5,695 nt of DNA from Nitrospirota bacterium (GTDB lineage: Bacteria > Nitrospirota > Thermodesulfovibrionia > Thermodesulfovibrionales > Magnetobacteriaceae). The position numbers were made by a program, and so were the translations under genes. Below are positions 1-5,695 of the stretch, piece after piece; position 1 is the first letter of the stretch; each line of letters opens with the position of its first letter. The stretch covers positions 1 through 5,695 of the forward strand of contig JADGAE010000136.1 in NCBI GenBank assembly GCA_015232165.1, in the 5' to 3' direction. The notes under the pieces were generated by a model. The model was not told where the DNA came from. It saw only the letters and a program-made list of their open reading frames with translations, and made no database searches.

Positions 1-3
1 ACC

Positions 4-22
4 AGTCCCCTTGACCCCATTA
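4..22 (+). repeat. Short dispersed repeat, copy A (inverted partner at 3390-3409)
   Basis: The 19 bases AGTCCCCTTGACCCCATTA recur in inverted orientation at 3390-3409, with a single extra A as the only difference. Both copies lie beyond the 3' end of a minus-strand gene (ymdB here, acs there). The GGGGTCAA core resembles short elements I associate with REP or IS200-type families in environmental genomes; that link is from memory and not shown here. It sits at the window edge, so a longer element to the left cannot be excluded. Confidence 0.5.
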
Positions 23-70
23 TTTCACACTCAATTATCATGCCTGAAAAAACTTGTGTCATTTCAGTAT

Positions 71-101
71 AAATAAGAAAGAAAGGGGCGGAGTCGCCCC
101 T
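71..101 (-). terminator. Rho-independent terminator of the rny-ymdB operon
   Basis: Read on the minus strand, the stop codon of ymdB is followed 13 nt later by a perfect 7-bp stem, AGGGGCG/CGCCCCT (84-90 with 95-101), with a 4-nt ACTC loop. A U-rich tract follows directly (TTTCTTTCTTATTT, 83 down to 70). GC-rich stem, tight loop and T-rich tail make this a textbook intrinsic terminator that closes the operon. Confidence 0.85.
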
Positions 102-114
102 CCTTGTTCTTTTC

Positions 115-894
115 TTAGTCGGACAGCATTAGTCGTTTAATGGTGGTGGCGGTTCCGGTTTCGTTACTGATATCTACGATCACGGCGGAAAAGATGCAAC
201 CACCACTGCCTACCTCATACCTCATCGGTATCTGAAAGAGGAACTTCTCTATTATCTGTTCCACCTTGACACCAATAACAGAATGAATAGGGCCGGTCAT
301 TCCCACATCCGTGATGTATGCAGTCCCCCCCGGCAAGAGCCGCTCATCTGCAGTCTGCACGTGTGTGTGTGTGCCTATAACGGCGCTGACCTTGCCATCG
401 AGATAGTATCCAATGGCAAGCTTTTCGGAGGTAGCCTCGGCGTGCATGTCTATAATGATCGCCTTGACCTCCTTGCCAAGACGCTCCACCTCGGGCAACA
501 CTGTCCTGAACGGGCAATCAATGGGGGTCATAAACACCCGCCCTGAGAGGTTTATCACACCGAGCTTTGTCTTGTCCTTGAGGGTATATATCCCGCTGCC
601 CACGCCAGGGACTCCTGTAGGGTAGTTCAGGGGACGCAGCAGACGTTCGTTTCTTGATATGTACTGGACGGCCTCCTTTTTGTCCCAGACGTGGTTGCCC
701 GTTGTTATGCAGTCCACGCCATAGGAAAATAGCTCGGTGGCCGTTTTCTCCGTTATGCCAAAACCCCCGGCTGCATTTTCTCCATTGGCTATGACAAAGT
801 CTATGTGCTCCTTGTCAACCAACTTGGGCAAGGTGGTCTTGAGCATGTGTCTGCCGGGTTTGCCAAAGATGTCCCCTATAAAGAGTATCCTCAT
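115..894 (-). CDS. ymdB: YmdB-family metallophosphoesterase (2',3'-cyclic nucleotide phosphodiesterase type)
   Basis: A 259-residue protein, about the usual length of the YmdB family of calcineurin-like phosphoesterases (TIGR00282 type). The whole dinuclear metal centre is visible: Asp8 in the N-terminal GDIFGKPGR, Glu39-Asn40 in ANGENAAGG, Asn67-His68 in TTGNHVWD, His151 in DMHAEATSE, and His176/His178 in GTHTHVQTADE. The protein has no signal peptide or membrane segment and should be cytoplasmic. Bacillus subtilis YmdB is reported to hydrolyse 2',3'-cyclic AMP and to affect biofilm and motility gene expression; those roles are family knowledge and not shown here. The ATG lies 6 nt after the rny stop. 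No strong separate ribosome site is seen, only GGTAGG spanning the rny stop, which points to translational coupling with rny. A terminator follows. I see no broken or missing key residue. Confidence 0.95.
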   Translation of the reverse strand: MRILFIGDIFGKPGRHMLKTTLPKLVDKEHIDFVIANGENAAGGFGITEKTATELFSYGVDCITTGNHVWDKKEAVQYISRNERLLRPLNYPTGVPGVGSGIYTLKDKTKLGVINLSGRVFMTPIDCPFRTVLPEVERLGKEVKAIIIDMHAEATSEKLAIGYYLDGKVSAVIGTHTHVQTADERLLPGGTAYITDVGMTGPIHSVIGVKVEQIIEKFLFQIPMRYEVGSGGCIFSAVIVDISNETGTATTIKRLMLSD

Positions 895-900
895 CCTGGC

Positions 901-2460
901 CTACCGCGCATACTCAACGAATCTGGCTTCTCTTATGACCATGATCTTTATCTGCCCGGGATAGGTCATCTCCGACTCTATCTTCTTGGCAATCTCCCGC
1001 GAGATCAGATACGACATCTCATCGGTGGTATCCTCGGGCTTGACGATGATGCGTATCTCTCTGCCGGCCTGTATGGCGTAGCACTTTTCAACGCCGGTAT
1101 AGGACATGGCGATCTCCTCGAGTTTCTGGAGCCGCTTGATGTAGTTTTCTATGCTCTCACGCCTGACACCCGGTCTTGCGGCAGAGAGTGCGTCGGCGGC
1201 CGTCACCAGGGCAGATTCCACGCATATGGGGTCGCCATCGCCGTGGTGAACAAGCATGGCATTGATGACTCGCTCGTCTTCGCCATACTTTTTGGCAAAG
1301 GCGGCACCGATCTCGTGATGTGGTCCCTCTATTTCGTGGTCAAGGGCCTTGCCGATGTCGTGCAGCAATCCGGAGCGTTTGGCCAGTTTCACGTCCGCCT
1401 TCAACTCCCCGGCCATCATGCCGGCAAAGTAGGCCACCTCCTTGGAGTGCTGCAACACGTTCTGACCGTAGGACGTCCTGTACTTAAGGCGTCCCAGCAG
1501 CTTGATAAACTCCGGATGCACTGCCGTCAGTCCCAGGTCAAAGACGGCCTTTTCACCCTCTTCACGCATGGCATTGTTGACCTCTTTTCTGACCTTTTCG
1601 ACGATTTCCTCGATCCGTGCCGGATGTATCCTGCCATCGGAGATCAATCGCTCCAGGGATATGCGTGCTATTTCGCGTCTGACCGGGTCAAACCCCGACA
1701 GCGTGACCGCCTCGGGCGTGTCGTCCACGATGAAATCTACACCGGTGGCCGCCTCAAGGGCACGTATGTTTCTGCCCTCCCTGCCGATGATCCTGCCCTT
1801 CATCTCTTCGTTGGGCAGTGTCACGGCAGTTACCGTGGCGTCACAGACGTGCTCGCCGGAGTATCGCTGGATGGCAAGCCCGATTATGTGCCTGGCGCGC
1901 TTTTCAGACTCCTCCTTGGCCTCCTGTTCTATCTGCTTGATGAGTCTGCCGGTTTCGAGCTTTACCTCGTCCTCGACCTTCTTTAGCAACTGACTTTTGG
2001 CCTCCTCGGAGGTTATGCCTGAGATTTTTTCGAGTTTTTCCGTCTCTACCTGTAGTAGTCTTTCATACTCTTTTTCCCGCTCCTGTTGGGCCTGTTCCTT
2101 CCTGCTAAACTCCTTATCCCGCTTGATCAGCTCCGAGTCTTTCTTTTCAAACTGGTCGAGTTTCTTATCCAGCAATTCTTCCTTGTGTCTGAGGCGTTTC
2201 TCTACGTGGGTGATCTCTTGTCGTTTTTCTTTTATTTCTTTCTCAGCCTCAGCCTTTACCTGATATTTAGCGTCCTTGGCCTCGATCAATGCCTCTTTCT
2301 TGATTTTTTCGGCCTCTTTTTCGGCTTCCCTTATGGTTTCTGTCTGCTTCTCCTGTAGTTCTAATTCCTTCTTTCTGTACAACTGTCTGAAGTACAGGGC
2401 AAAGAATGCACTCATCACCCCGCCTATCAGAATGGATATTATCACGTACGTGACGTTCAT
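901..2460 (-). CDS. rny: Ribonuclease Y
   Basis: A 519-residue endoribonuclease, matching the usual ~520 aa of RNase Y, which starts mRNA decay by internal cleavage at the membrane. Domains in order: one N-terminal membrane helix (about residues 3-24, [12 protein letters not shown] onward) followed by basic RQLYRKK; a long charged coiled coil rich in Glu and Lys (about 28-190); a KH RNA-binding domain with [10 protein letters not shown] (222-231); then an HD domain with His338, the HD pair His367-Asp368 in [15 protein letters not shown] (His381/382), VHHGD (His405/406) and [12 protein letters not shown] (Asp423). All expected metal ligands are present. The frame stays open for 67 more codons upstream. 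I chose the ATG at 2460 because AGGAGGG sits 9 nt before it and the protein then begins directly with the membrane helix, as in the family. ymdB follows after 6 nt, a common pairing (ymdA-ymdB in Bacillus). Confidence 0.96.
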   Translation of the reverse strand: MNVTYVIISILIGGVMSAFFALYFRQLYRKKELELQEKQTETIREAEKEAEKIKKEALIEAKDAKYQVKAEAEKEIKEKRQEITHVEKRLRHKEELLDKKLDQFEKKDSELIKRDKEFSRKEQAQQEREKEYERLLQVETEKLEKISGITSEEAKSQLLKKVEDEVKLETGRLIKQIEQEAKEESEKRARHIIGLAIQRYSGEHVCDATVTAVTLPNEEMKGRIIGREGRNIRALEAATGVDFIVDDTPEAVTLSGFDPVRREIARISLERLISDGRIHPARIEEIVEKVRKEVNNAMREEGEKAVFDLGLTAVHPEFIKLLGRLKYRTSYGQNVLQHSKEVAYFAGMMAGELKADVKLAKRSGLLHDIGKALDHEIEGPHHEIGAAFAKKYGEDERVINAMLVHHGDGDPICVESALVTAADALSAARPGVRRESIENYIKRLQKLEEIAMSYTGVEKCYAIQAGREIRIIVKPEDTTDEMSYLISREIAKKIESEMTYPGQIKIMVIREARFVEYAR

Positions 2461-2469
2461 ATCTGAAAA

Positions 2470-2476
2470 CCCTCCT
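2470..2476 (-). promoter_or_regulatory. Ribosome binding site that fixes the rny start
   Basis: Minus-strand AGGAGGG lies 9 nt before the ATG at 2460. It selects this start over the upstream in-frame ATG codons at about 2661, 2571 and 2538, none of which has a comparable site. Confidence 0.85.
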
Positions 2477-2564
2477 GTTCTCAAGTTAAAATGGACTTTA
2501 CCCTTGTATTTTTTATCTCTGCGCAGTATATTAGACATAGCTGCCACGTTTATAACGAGGATAG

Positions 2565-2592
2565 GTATCATCCTTATCTCCAAAATACGCAA
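2565..2592 (-). promoter_or_regulatory. Possible sigma70-type promoter for rny-ymdB
   Basis: On the minus strand, TTGCGT (2592-2587) and TGATAC (2570-2565) are separated by 16 nt. This would give a leader of roughly 100 nt before the rny ATG. Both boxes are only partial matches. A second weak candidate, TTGATA with AGGATA, lies further upstream near 2665-2695. Transcription could also start beyond this point, so the call is tentative. Confidence 0.25.
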
Positions 2593-2779
2593 AATCCACC
2601 CTGCCGGCTGATTTACACCAACGCAAGAACGATTTACGCTGTCCTTAAGACACAAAATCAATACCTTATCCTGATATATTCTGTCATTGTATCAAGTTTA
2701 ACGGCAATTAACCCCTGGCAGGTAATGAGAATTACTGGCTTTAGAGACAACCAAGCCCAACGCACAAAAAGACCCTCTA

Positions 2780-2820
2780 CATCTTAATCCTTTCAGATGC
2801 TATCTGAAATACCATCTTAA
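2780..2820. promoter_or_regulatory. Palindrome framed by direct repeats (operator-like array)
   Basis: Read on the minus strand, TTAAGATG (2820-2813), 3 nt, the palindrome TTTCAGATAGCATCTGAAA (2809-2791: 8-bp arms, 3-nt centre), 3 nt, then TTAAGATG again (2787-2780). The palindrome arms (TTCAGATA/G) resemble the flanking repeats, so the array may be four related half-sites of the form TT(A/C)AGAT(A/G). It could be an operator for an unknown regulator, or a tiny insertion with an 8-bp target duplication. No T-tract follows closely, which argues against a simple terminator. Confidence 0.45.
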
Positions 2821-2852
2821 AGGCACATCGCCATAGCTCTGCACATAATAAA

Positions 2853-2879
2853 CTATAACCATTGTTATAGAGCCTCTAT
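2853..2879. repeat. Two overlapping short palindromes
   Basis: CTATAAC/GTTATAG (2853-2859 with 2864-2870, loop CATT) overlaps ATAGAG-C-CTCTAT (2867-2879). They share the ATAG bases, so only one could form a hairpin at a time. GCTCT/AGAGC (2836-2840 with 2869-2873) offers a third alternative pairing. Function unknown; part of the symmetric cluster upstream of rny. Confidence 0.35.
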
Positions 2880-3210
2880 GTTAAGGAGTTCTCAACTACC
2901 CTAAAAAATCTTTTAGCCCAAAGTAATAAACCCTCTTACCGTTTCATTATACACCGTCCGCACTGTATTTACTTACCTCATCTATGTAATTGCCCCGCCC
3001 TAGAGGTGTAGACGAAAAAGCTTTAGACCCTGTGTCTACAGGTGGGTGTCTTAAAGGGTGTCTCCGGCTCCCACGTAAAATGGTATGCTCTGCAACAGCC
3101 TTACTCAGACTCCCGTCAAAAATCAAATTGTAGGAAAAGCCTTTTAGCCTAATCACCATCAGGGCAGGAGCAGTCTAAACATACTGCCGTCTACTTACCT
3201 GCTACTATCT

Positions 3211-3239
3211 ATGATAACAAAAACCTTCCCAAAACGCAA
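3211..3239 (-). promoter_or_regulatory. Sigma70-like promoter pointing into the gene-free interval
   Basis: On the minus strand, TTGCGT (3239-3234), a 17-nt spacer, and TATCAT (3216-3211). The spacing is optimal and the boxes match the consensus in 4 and 5 of 6 positions. Transcription would start near 3204 and run toward rny about 740 nt away. Only a tiny unsupported frame and a 70-codon frame without a ribosome site (3159-2947) lie just downstream, so the product could be an RNA or a long leader of rny. Confidence 0.45.
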
Positions 3240-3319
3240 GCCCTACAATTGTCTTATCTAAAAATCGGTAGTCCTGCACAAGCAGTGGTAATCGTAGACT
3301 TAACCCAACGAAATGGAAT

Positions 3320-3348
3320 TTGCAAAAAGATTGTGGTCTTGATAATAT
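3320..3348 (+). promoter_or_regulatory. Sigma70-like promoter on the plus strand, toward the acs 3' end
   Basis: TTGCAA (3320-3325), a 17-nt spacer, and TAATAT (3343-3348). A transcript would start near 3355, cross repeat copy B and the hairpins at 3418-3492, and become antisense to the end of acs. No plus-strand gene is convincing downstream. AT-rich DNA yields such matches by chance. Confidence 0.3.
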
Positions 3349-3389
3349 AGCACGTTTCGATTGGATTAAATACAACAGACGTGGTATTT

Positions 3390-3409
3390 TAATGGGGTCA
3401 AGTGGGACT
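3390..3409 (-). repeat. Short dispersed repeat, copy B (inverted partner at 4-22)
   Basis: Read on the minus strand this is AGTCCCACTTGACCCCATTA, equal to copy A except for one added A. It lies about 95 nt past the acs stop. The two copies face each other, with AGTCCC at the outer edges, and bracket the rny-ymdB block and the gene-free interval. Confidence 0.5.
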
Positions 3410-3417
3410 TCTTCGTG

Positions 3418-3438
3418 CCAGGGGTGGCTCACCCCTGG
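3418..3438. repeat. Perfect GC-rich hairpin downstream of acs
   Basis: CCAGGGGTG (3418-3426), loop GCT, CACCCCTGG (3430-3438): a perfect 9-bp stem. No U-tract follows on either strand, so it is not a standard intrinsic terminator. It may protect the 3' end of the acs message or belong to the neighbouring repeat, which starts 8 nt away. Confidence 0.5.
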
Positions 3439-3443
3439 AGGTT

Positions 3444-3492
3444 AAGGAGGGGGTGCGGCAACACCCGCCGTGCGGGCAGGGTCGCCCTCCTT
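3444..3492 (-). terminator. Possible structured 3' end of the acs transcript
   Basis: Starting 12 nt after the acs stop, AAGGAGGG (3492-3485 on the minus strand) pairs perfectly with CCCTCCTT (3451-3444). The enclosed part holds a second stem, CCCGC/GCGGG (3464-3468 with 3472-3476). Such a compact GC-rich fold could end or stabilise the mRNA, but no T-run follows, so true termination is unproven. Its first part resembles the sequence after the ymdB stop. Confidence 0.35.
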
Positions 3493-3504
3493 GTCTTTCT
3501 CTTC

Positions 3505-5493
3505 TTACTGTTTCCCTTTGACGAGGTCGTCCACAACCATGGGGTCTGCCAGGGTGCTTGTGTCACCGAGGTTGTCGATTTCACCCTTTGCTATGTTTCT
3601 GAGTATCCTGCGCATGATCTTGCCGCTCCTGGTCTTTGGCAGAGACGGGGAGAACTGTATCTTATCCGGTGAGGCAATGGGCCCGATAACACCTCTGACG
3701 TGTCCGACAAGCTCGTGTTTGAGCCCTTCCGAGGGGTGATACCCCTCCTTAAGCGTGACGTAGGCATAGAGGCCCTCTCCCTTTATGTCGTGCGGGAAGC
3801 CAACAACGGCAGCCTCGGCCACGGCCTGGTGACTCACAAGCGCCGACTCCACCTCGGCCGTACCGATCCTGTGGCCGGAGACGTTTATGACGTCGTCAAT
3901 CCTGCCCATCAACCAGTAGTCGCCGTCTTCGTCGCATCTGGCACCGTCGCCGGTGAAGTACACACCCTCAAACCTCGAAAAATAGACCTCCTTGATCCTA
4001 ATGTTGTCCGGATCGCCATACGTTCCGCGCAAGATGCCAGGCCACGGCTTTTTGATCACGAGATATCCACCCTGATTGACCTCGGCAGGGGTGCCGTTTT
4101 CCTTTAAGATGGCAGGTACAATCCCCGGAAACGGCCTTGATGCCGACCCGGGTTTAAGCGTCATTGCCCCCGGCAGTGCGGTTATCATTATCCCGCCGGT
4201 TTCGGTCTGCCACCAGGTATCCACGATTGGGACCTCCCCCCTGCCTACCACGTTGTGATACCACATCCAGACCTCCGGGTTGATTGGCTCACCAACCGTG
4301 CCCAGGAGCCGCAAGGAGGACAGATCGTGCTGCCTTACCCACCGGTCGCCTTCCTTCATGAGTGCCCTGATGGCCGTAGGGGCCGTGTAGAAGATATTGA
4401 CCCCGTACTTCTCTACAATGCCCCAGAACCTGCCAGGGTCAGGGTAGGTGGGGATGCCCTCAAAGACAAGCGAAGTAGCGCCACTGCTTAACGGCCCATA
4501 GACTATATAGCTGTGACCGGTTATCCATCCCACATCGGCCGTGCAAAAGTATACGTCCTCGTCTCTGTAGTCAAATATCCACTTAAACGTCACCTGCGCA
4601 TAGAGCAGGTAGCCTGCCGTTGTGTGCAGGACGCCCTTGGGTTTGCCCGTTGATCCCGAAGTATAGAGTATAAACAGCGGGTCTTCGGCATCCATCCACT
4701 CAGGCTCACAGTAGTGTTTTATCTGCCTGTCGTTGATCTCTTCATGCCACCAGAGGTCGCGCTTCTCGTTCATTGATACGTTGGTTGGGGAAGACACCTG
4801 GGTTTTGACGACAATCATCTTTTCGATGCTGGGGCAATGCTCAACGGCCTCATCGGCATTGCTCTTAAGCGGGACGAGTTTGCCCCCGCGGGCGGCATAG
4901 TCGGCTGTTATCAGCATCCTGGCCTGGCAGTCTATGACCCTGTCTCTGAGTGCCTGCGCGCTAAAACCACCAAAGACAACGCTGTGGACTGCCCCTATCC
5001 GCGCACATGCCAACATGCTGATAACGACCTCCGGGACCATCGGCATGTAGATCATCACCCTGTCACCCTTTTGTATGCCGTGCTTTTTCAGGACGTTGGC
5101 AAACTTGTTCACCTCGTAGTAGAGCTGCTGGTAGGTGTAGGTCTTGTTAATTATACCGTAGTTGGACTCCCATATAATAGCGGCCTTATTCTTATAACCG
5201 GAATTGATGTGTCTGTCCAGGCAGTTGTAAGAGACGTTGAGCTTCCCCCCCTCAAACCACTTGACAAAGGGCTTTTTGAAGTCGTACCTAAGTGTCGTCT
5301 CCCATCTCTTAAACCAGTGCAGGTGGGTCTCTGCCAGCTCGGCCCAGAACCCCTCAGTATCCTCAATTGACCGCTTGTACAGACGCTCATACTCTTCCAT
5401 ATCCCTGATGCGGGCCTTCTCCGAAAACCCGGCAGGCGGTGGAAACAACCTGCCCTCCGCCATCAATACCTCTATGTTCCTTTTGCCCGTCAC
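3505..5493 (-). CDS. acs: Acetyl-CoA synthetase, AMP-forming
   Basis: A 662-residue adenylate-forming enzyme, close to the ~650 aa of enterobacterial Acs. It converts acetate, ATP and CoA to acetyl-CoA, AMP and pyrophosphate in the cytoplasm. Visible motifs: P-loop [11 protein letters not shown] (277-287), WITGHSY (323-329), GTVGEP (398-403), [10 protein letters not shown] (425-434), TGD (514-516), hinge region [13 protein letters not shown] (530-542) and the C-terminal [11 protein letters not shown] with catalytic Lys625, equivalent to Salmonella Lys609, whose acetylation shuts the enzyme off. By alignment from memory the acetate pocket is Ile324, Thr325, Val400 and Trp428; the Trp keeps the pocket small and favours acetate, and Ile replaces the usual Val. 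The ending [11 protein letters not shown] is typical of Acs. The start is GTG at 5493, supported by AAAGGAGGT 7 nt upstream; the next in-frame ATG (5463) lacks such a site. It appears to be transcribed alone. Confidence 0.97.
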   Translation of the reverse strand: MTGKRNIEVLMAEGRLFPPPAGFSEKARIRDMEEYERLYKRSIEDTEGFWAELAETHLHWFKRWETTLRYDFKKPFVKWFEGGKLNVSYNCLDRHINSGYKNKAAIIWESNYGIINKTYTYQQLYYEVNKFANVLKKHGIQKGDRVMIYMPMVPEVVISMLACARIGAVHSVVFGGFSAQALRDRVIDCQARMLITADYAARGGKLVPLKSNADEAVEHCPSIEKMIVVKTQVSSPTNVSMNEKRDLWWHEEINDRQIKHYCEPEWMDAEDPLFILYTSGSTGKPKGVLHTTAGYLLYAQVTFKWIFDYRDEDVYFCTADVGWITGHSYIVYGPLSSGATSLVFEGIPTYPDPGRFWGIVEKYGVNIFYTAPTAIRALMKEGDRWVRQHDLSSLRLLGTVGEPINPEVWMWYHNVVGRGEVPIVDTWWQTETGGIMITALPGAMTLKPGSASRPFPGIVPAILKENGTPAEVNQGGYLVIKKPWPGILRGTYGDPDNIRIKEVYFSRFEGVYFTGDGARCDEDGDYWLMGRIDDVINVSGHRIGTAEVESALVSHQAVAEAAVVGFPHDIKGEGLYAYVTLKEGYHPSEGLKHELVGHVRGVIGPIASPDKIQFSPSLPKTRSGKIMRRILRNIAKGEIDNLGDTSTLADPMVVDDLVKGKQ

Positions 5494-5500
5494 GTCTTCG

Positions 5501-5509
5501 ACCTCCTTT
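5501..5509 (-). promoter_or_regulatory. Strong ribosome binding site that fixes the acs GTG start
   Basis: Minus-strand AAAGGAGGT ends 7 nt before GTG at 5493. This near-perfect anti-16S match decides for the GTG over the ATG ten codons later. Its first A is the last base of the stop codon of the short upstream frame. Confidence 0.85.
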
Positions 5510-5587
5510 TACCTGCGAGGCATCATAGGCATATCCATTTTCTTGTATCCCGCCGGTATCTCGAATACATTTGTTTTGCAGAATGAT

Positions 5588-5600
5588 TTGACAATGTCAA
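5588..5600. promoter_or_regulatory. Perfect palindrome in the acs leader (operator candidate)
   Basis: TTGACA-A-TGTCAA is a perfect 13-bp inverted repeat with a single central base. It lies just downstream of the proposed -10 box of acs, about where transcription would begin, a typical place for a repressor site. The regulator is unknown. Confidence 0.4.
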
Positions 5601-5607
5601 CATTATT

Positions 5608-5637
5608 AAAATAGCATATCTCTGCTGTAATAGTCAA
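5608..5637 (-). promoter_or_regulatory. Probable sigma70-type promoter of acs
   Basis: On the minus strand, TTGACT (5637-5632), an 18-nt spacer and TATTTT (5613-5608). The -35 box matches 5 of 6 consensus bases and the -10 is moderate. The start would fall near 5600, giving a leader of about 105 nt. I saw no sigma54-type GG-N10-GC element. Confidence 0.45.
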
Positions 5638-5695
5638 TAATTTTGGGTGCATAAATTTTTGGTGGCGTCAGGGAAGCATTATTTACTGTTTTTTT

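Larger units (their letters stand above)
2461..3504. other. Gene-free interval of about 1 kb between acs and rny
   Basis: No open frame here has both a ribosome binding site and a recognisable protein. The stretch is AT-rich compared with the genes and holds many small symmetric elements: the palindrome array at 2780-2820, two palindromes at 2853-2879, a potential stem TGTAGAC/GTCTACA (3007-3013 with 3034-3040), a 12-bp-spaced direct repeat of GGGTGTCT (3044-3051 and 3056-3063), and a hairpin with AAAAG/CTTTT core inside TAGG/CCTA (3131-3151). Two promoter-like signals face outward (3211-3239 minus, 3320-3348 plus). I saw no tRNA, no CRISPR array, and no match to the signature motifs of RNase P RNA, tmRNA or the common riboswitches I know. 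A small RNA gene or decayed mobile DNA would both fit. Confidence 0.6.
5509..5652 (-). pseudogene. Short open frame upstream of acs, possible C-terminal remnant of another gene
   Basis: A 47-codon frame runs from ATG (5652) to TAA (5511-5509), 15 nt before the acs start. Its last 18 residues, FEIPAGYKKMDMPMMPRR, read like a genuine protein C-terminus: the pattern F-E-(I/V)-P-A-G-Y-K-K-M recalls the end of DUF4412-type periplasmic or lipoprotein domains (from memory, not verified). The first part is AT-rich, rich in Asn, Cys and Ile, and does not look like that family. No ribosome site is clear before the ATG. The frame also overlaps the presumed acs promoter, so it may be only a decayed tail of a former upstream gene, or chance. 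Confidence 0.25.

Noticed and set aside
805..1986. Long plus-strand open frame of 393 codons opposite rny and ymdB
   Set aside because: It is fully antisense to rny, which has all RNase Y motifs; the translation has no recognisable domain and no ribosome binding site precedes it.
2461..2661. In-frame 67-residue N-terminal extension of rny
   Set aside because: It would put a non-membrane stretch before the family-typical N-terminal helix, and the strong ribosome binding site at 2470-2476 supports the start at 2460.
2901..2916. CTAAAA/TTTTAG hairpin as a terminator
   Set aside because: The stem is only A/T-rich apart from the end pair, and no separate U-tract follows on either strand.
2946..2951. 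Perfect TATAAT box on the minus strand
   Set aside because: No acceptable -35 box at 16-18 nt upstream and no extended -10, so it is probably chance in AT-rich DNA.
2947..3159. Minus-strand open frame of 70 codons in the gene-free interval
   Set aside because: No ribosome binding site before the ATG, no recognisable family, and a composition like random translation of structured or non-coding DNA.
3126..3250. 9-bp inverted repeat AATTGTAGG/CCTACAATT enclosing the minus-strand promoter
   Set aside because: A pair of this length over more than 100 nt is expected about by chance within 1 kb.
3205..3432. Minus-strand open frame of 75 codons downstream of acs
   Set aside because: It begins inside the perfect hairpin and runs through the dispersed repeat; no ribosome site or known motif. 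It also ends within a promoter-like region.
5670..5695. T-run at the right edge as a plus-strand terminator
   Set aside because: No GC-rich stem precedes it within the window and the sequence ends there.
1..5695. CRISPR arrays, tRNA or rRNA genes, complete insertion sequences
   Set aside because: No regularly spaced repeats, no tRNA T-arm and acceptor combination, no rRNA-like stretch and no transposase frame were seen on either strand.

Overview
The window holds three complete protein genes, all on the minus strand. Reading in the direction of transcription (right to left) they are acs (AMP-forming acetyl-CoA synthetase, 5493-3505), a gene-poor stretch of about 1 kb, then rny (ribonuclease Y, 2460-901) and ymdB (calcineurin-like metallophosphoesterase, 894-115). 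All are bacterial housekeeping families. Strong AGGAGG-type ribosome binding sites precede acs and rny. The coding DNA is of middling GC with frequent ATA and AGG codons, and the intergenic DNA is visibly more AT-rich. This fits an environmental bacterium of a lineage such as Nitrospirota, Desulfobacterota or Planctomycetota, but the sequence alone does not settle the phylum.

Region by region (+ coordinates): 1-114 is the 3' flank of ymdB, with a short repeat at the very edge (4-22) and a good Rho-independent terminator (71-101). 115-2460 is the rny-ymdB operon, with only 6 nt between the genes. 2461-3504 has no credible protein gene. It contains a possible rny promoter, a striking palindrome framed by direct repeats (2780-2820), further palindromes, two promoter-like signals that face away from each other (3211-3239 minus, 3320-3348 plus), a second inverted copy of the edge repeat (3390-3409) and GC-rich hairpins after acs. 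3505-5493 is acs with a GTG start. 5494-5695 is the acs leader, with a promoter-like signal, a perfect 13-bp palindrome, and a short open frame whose last residues look like the C-terminus of another protein.

RNase Y (membrane-anchored mRNA decay endonuclease) and YmdB (reported 2',3'-cyclic nucleotide phosphodiesterase) are a recurrent gene pair, and the near-zero spacing suggests co-translation. Acs activates acetate to acetyl-CoA and is probably an independent unit. I found no clearly new multi-gene system. The best leads are the gene-free interval with its possible small RNA and operator-like array, and the inverted repeat pair that brackets the rny-ymdB block.
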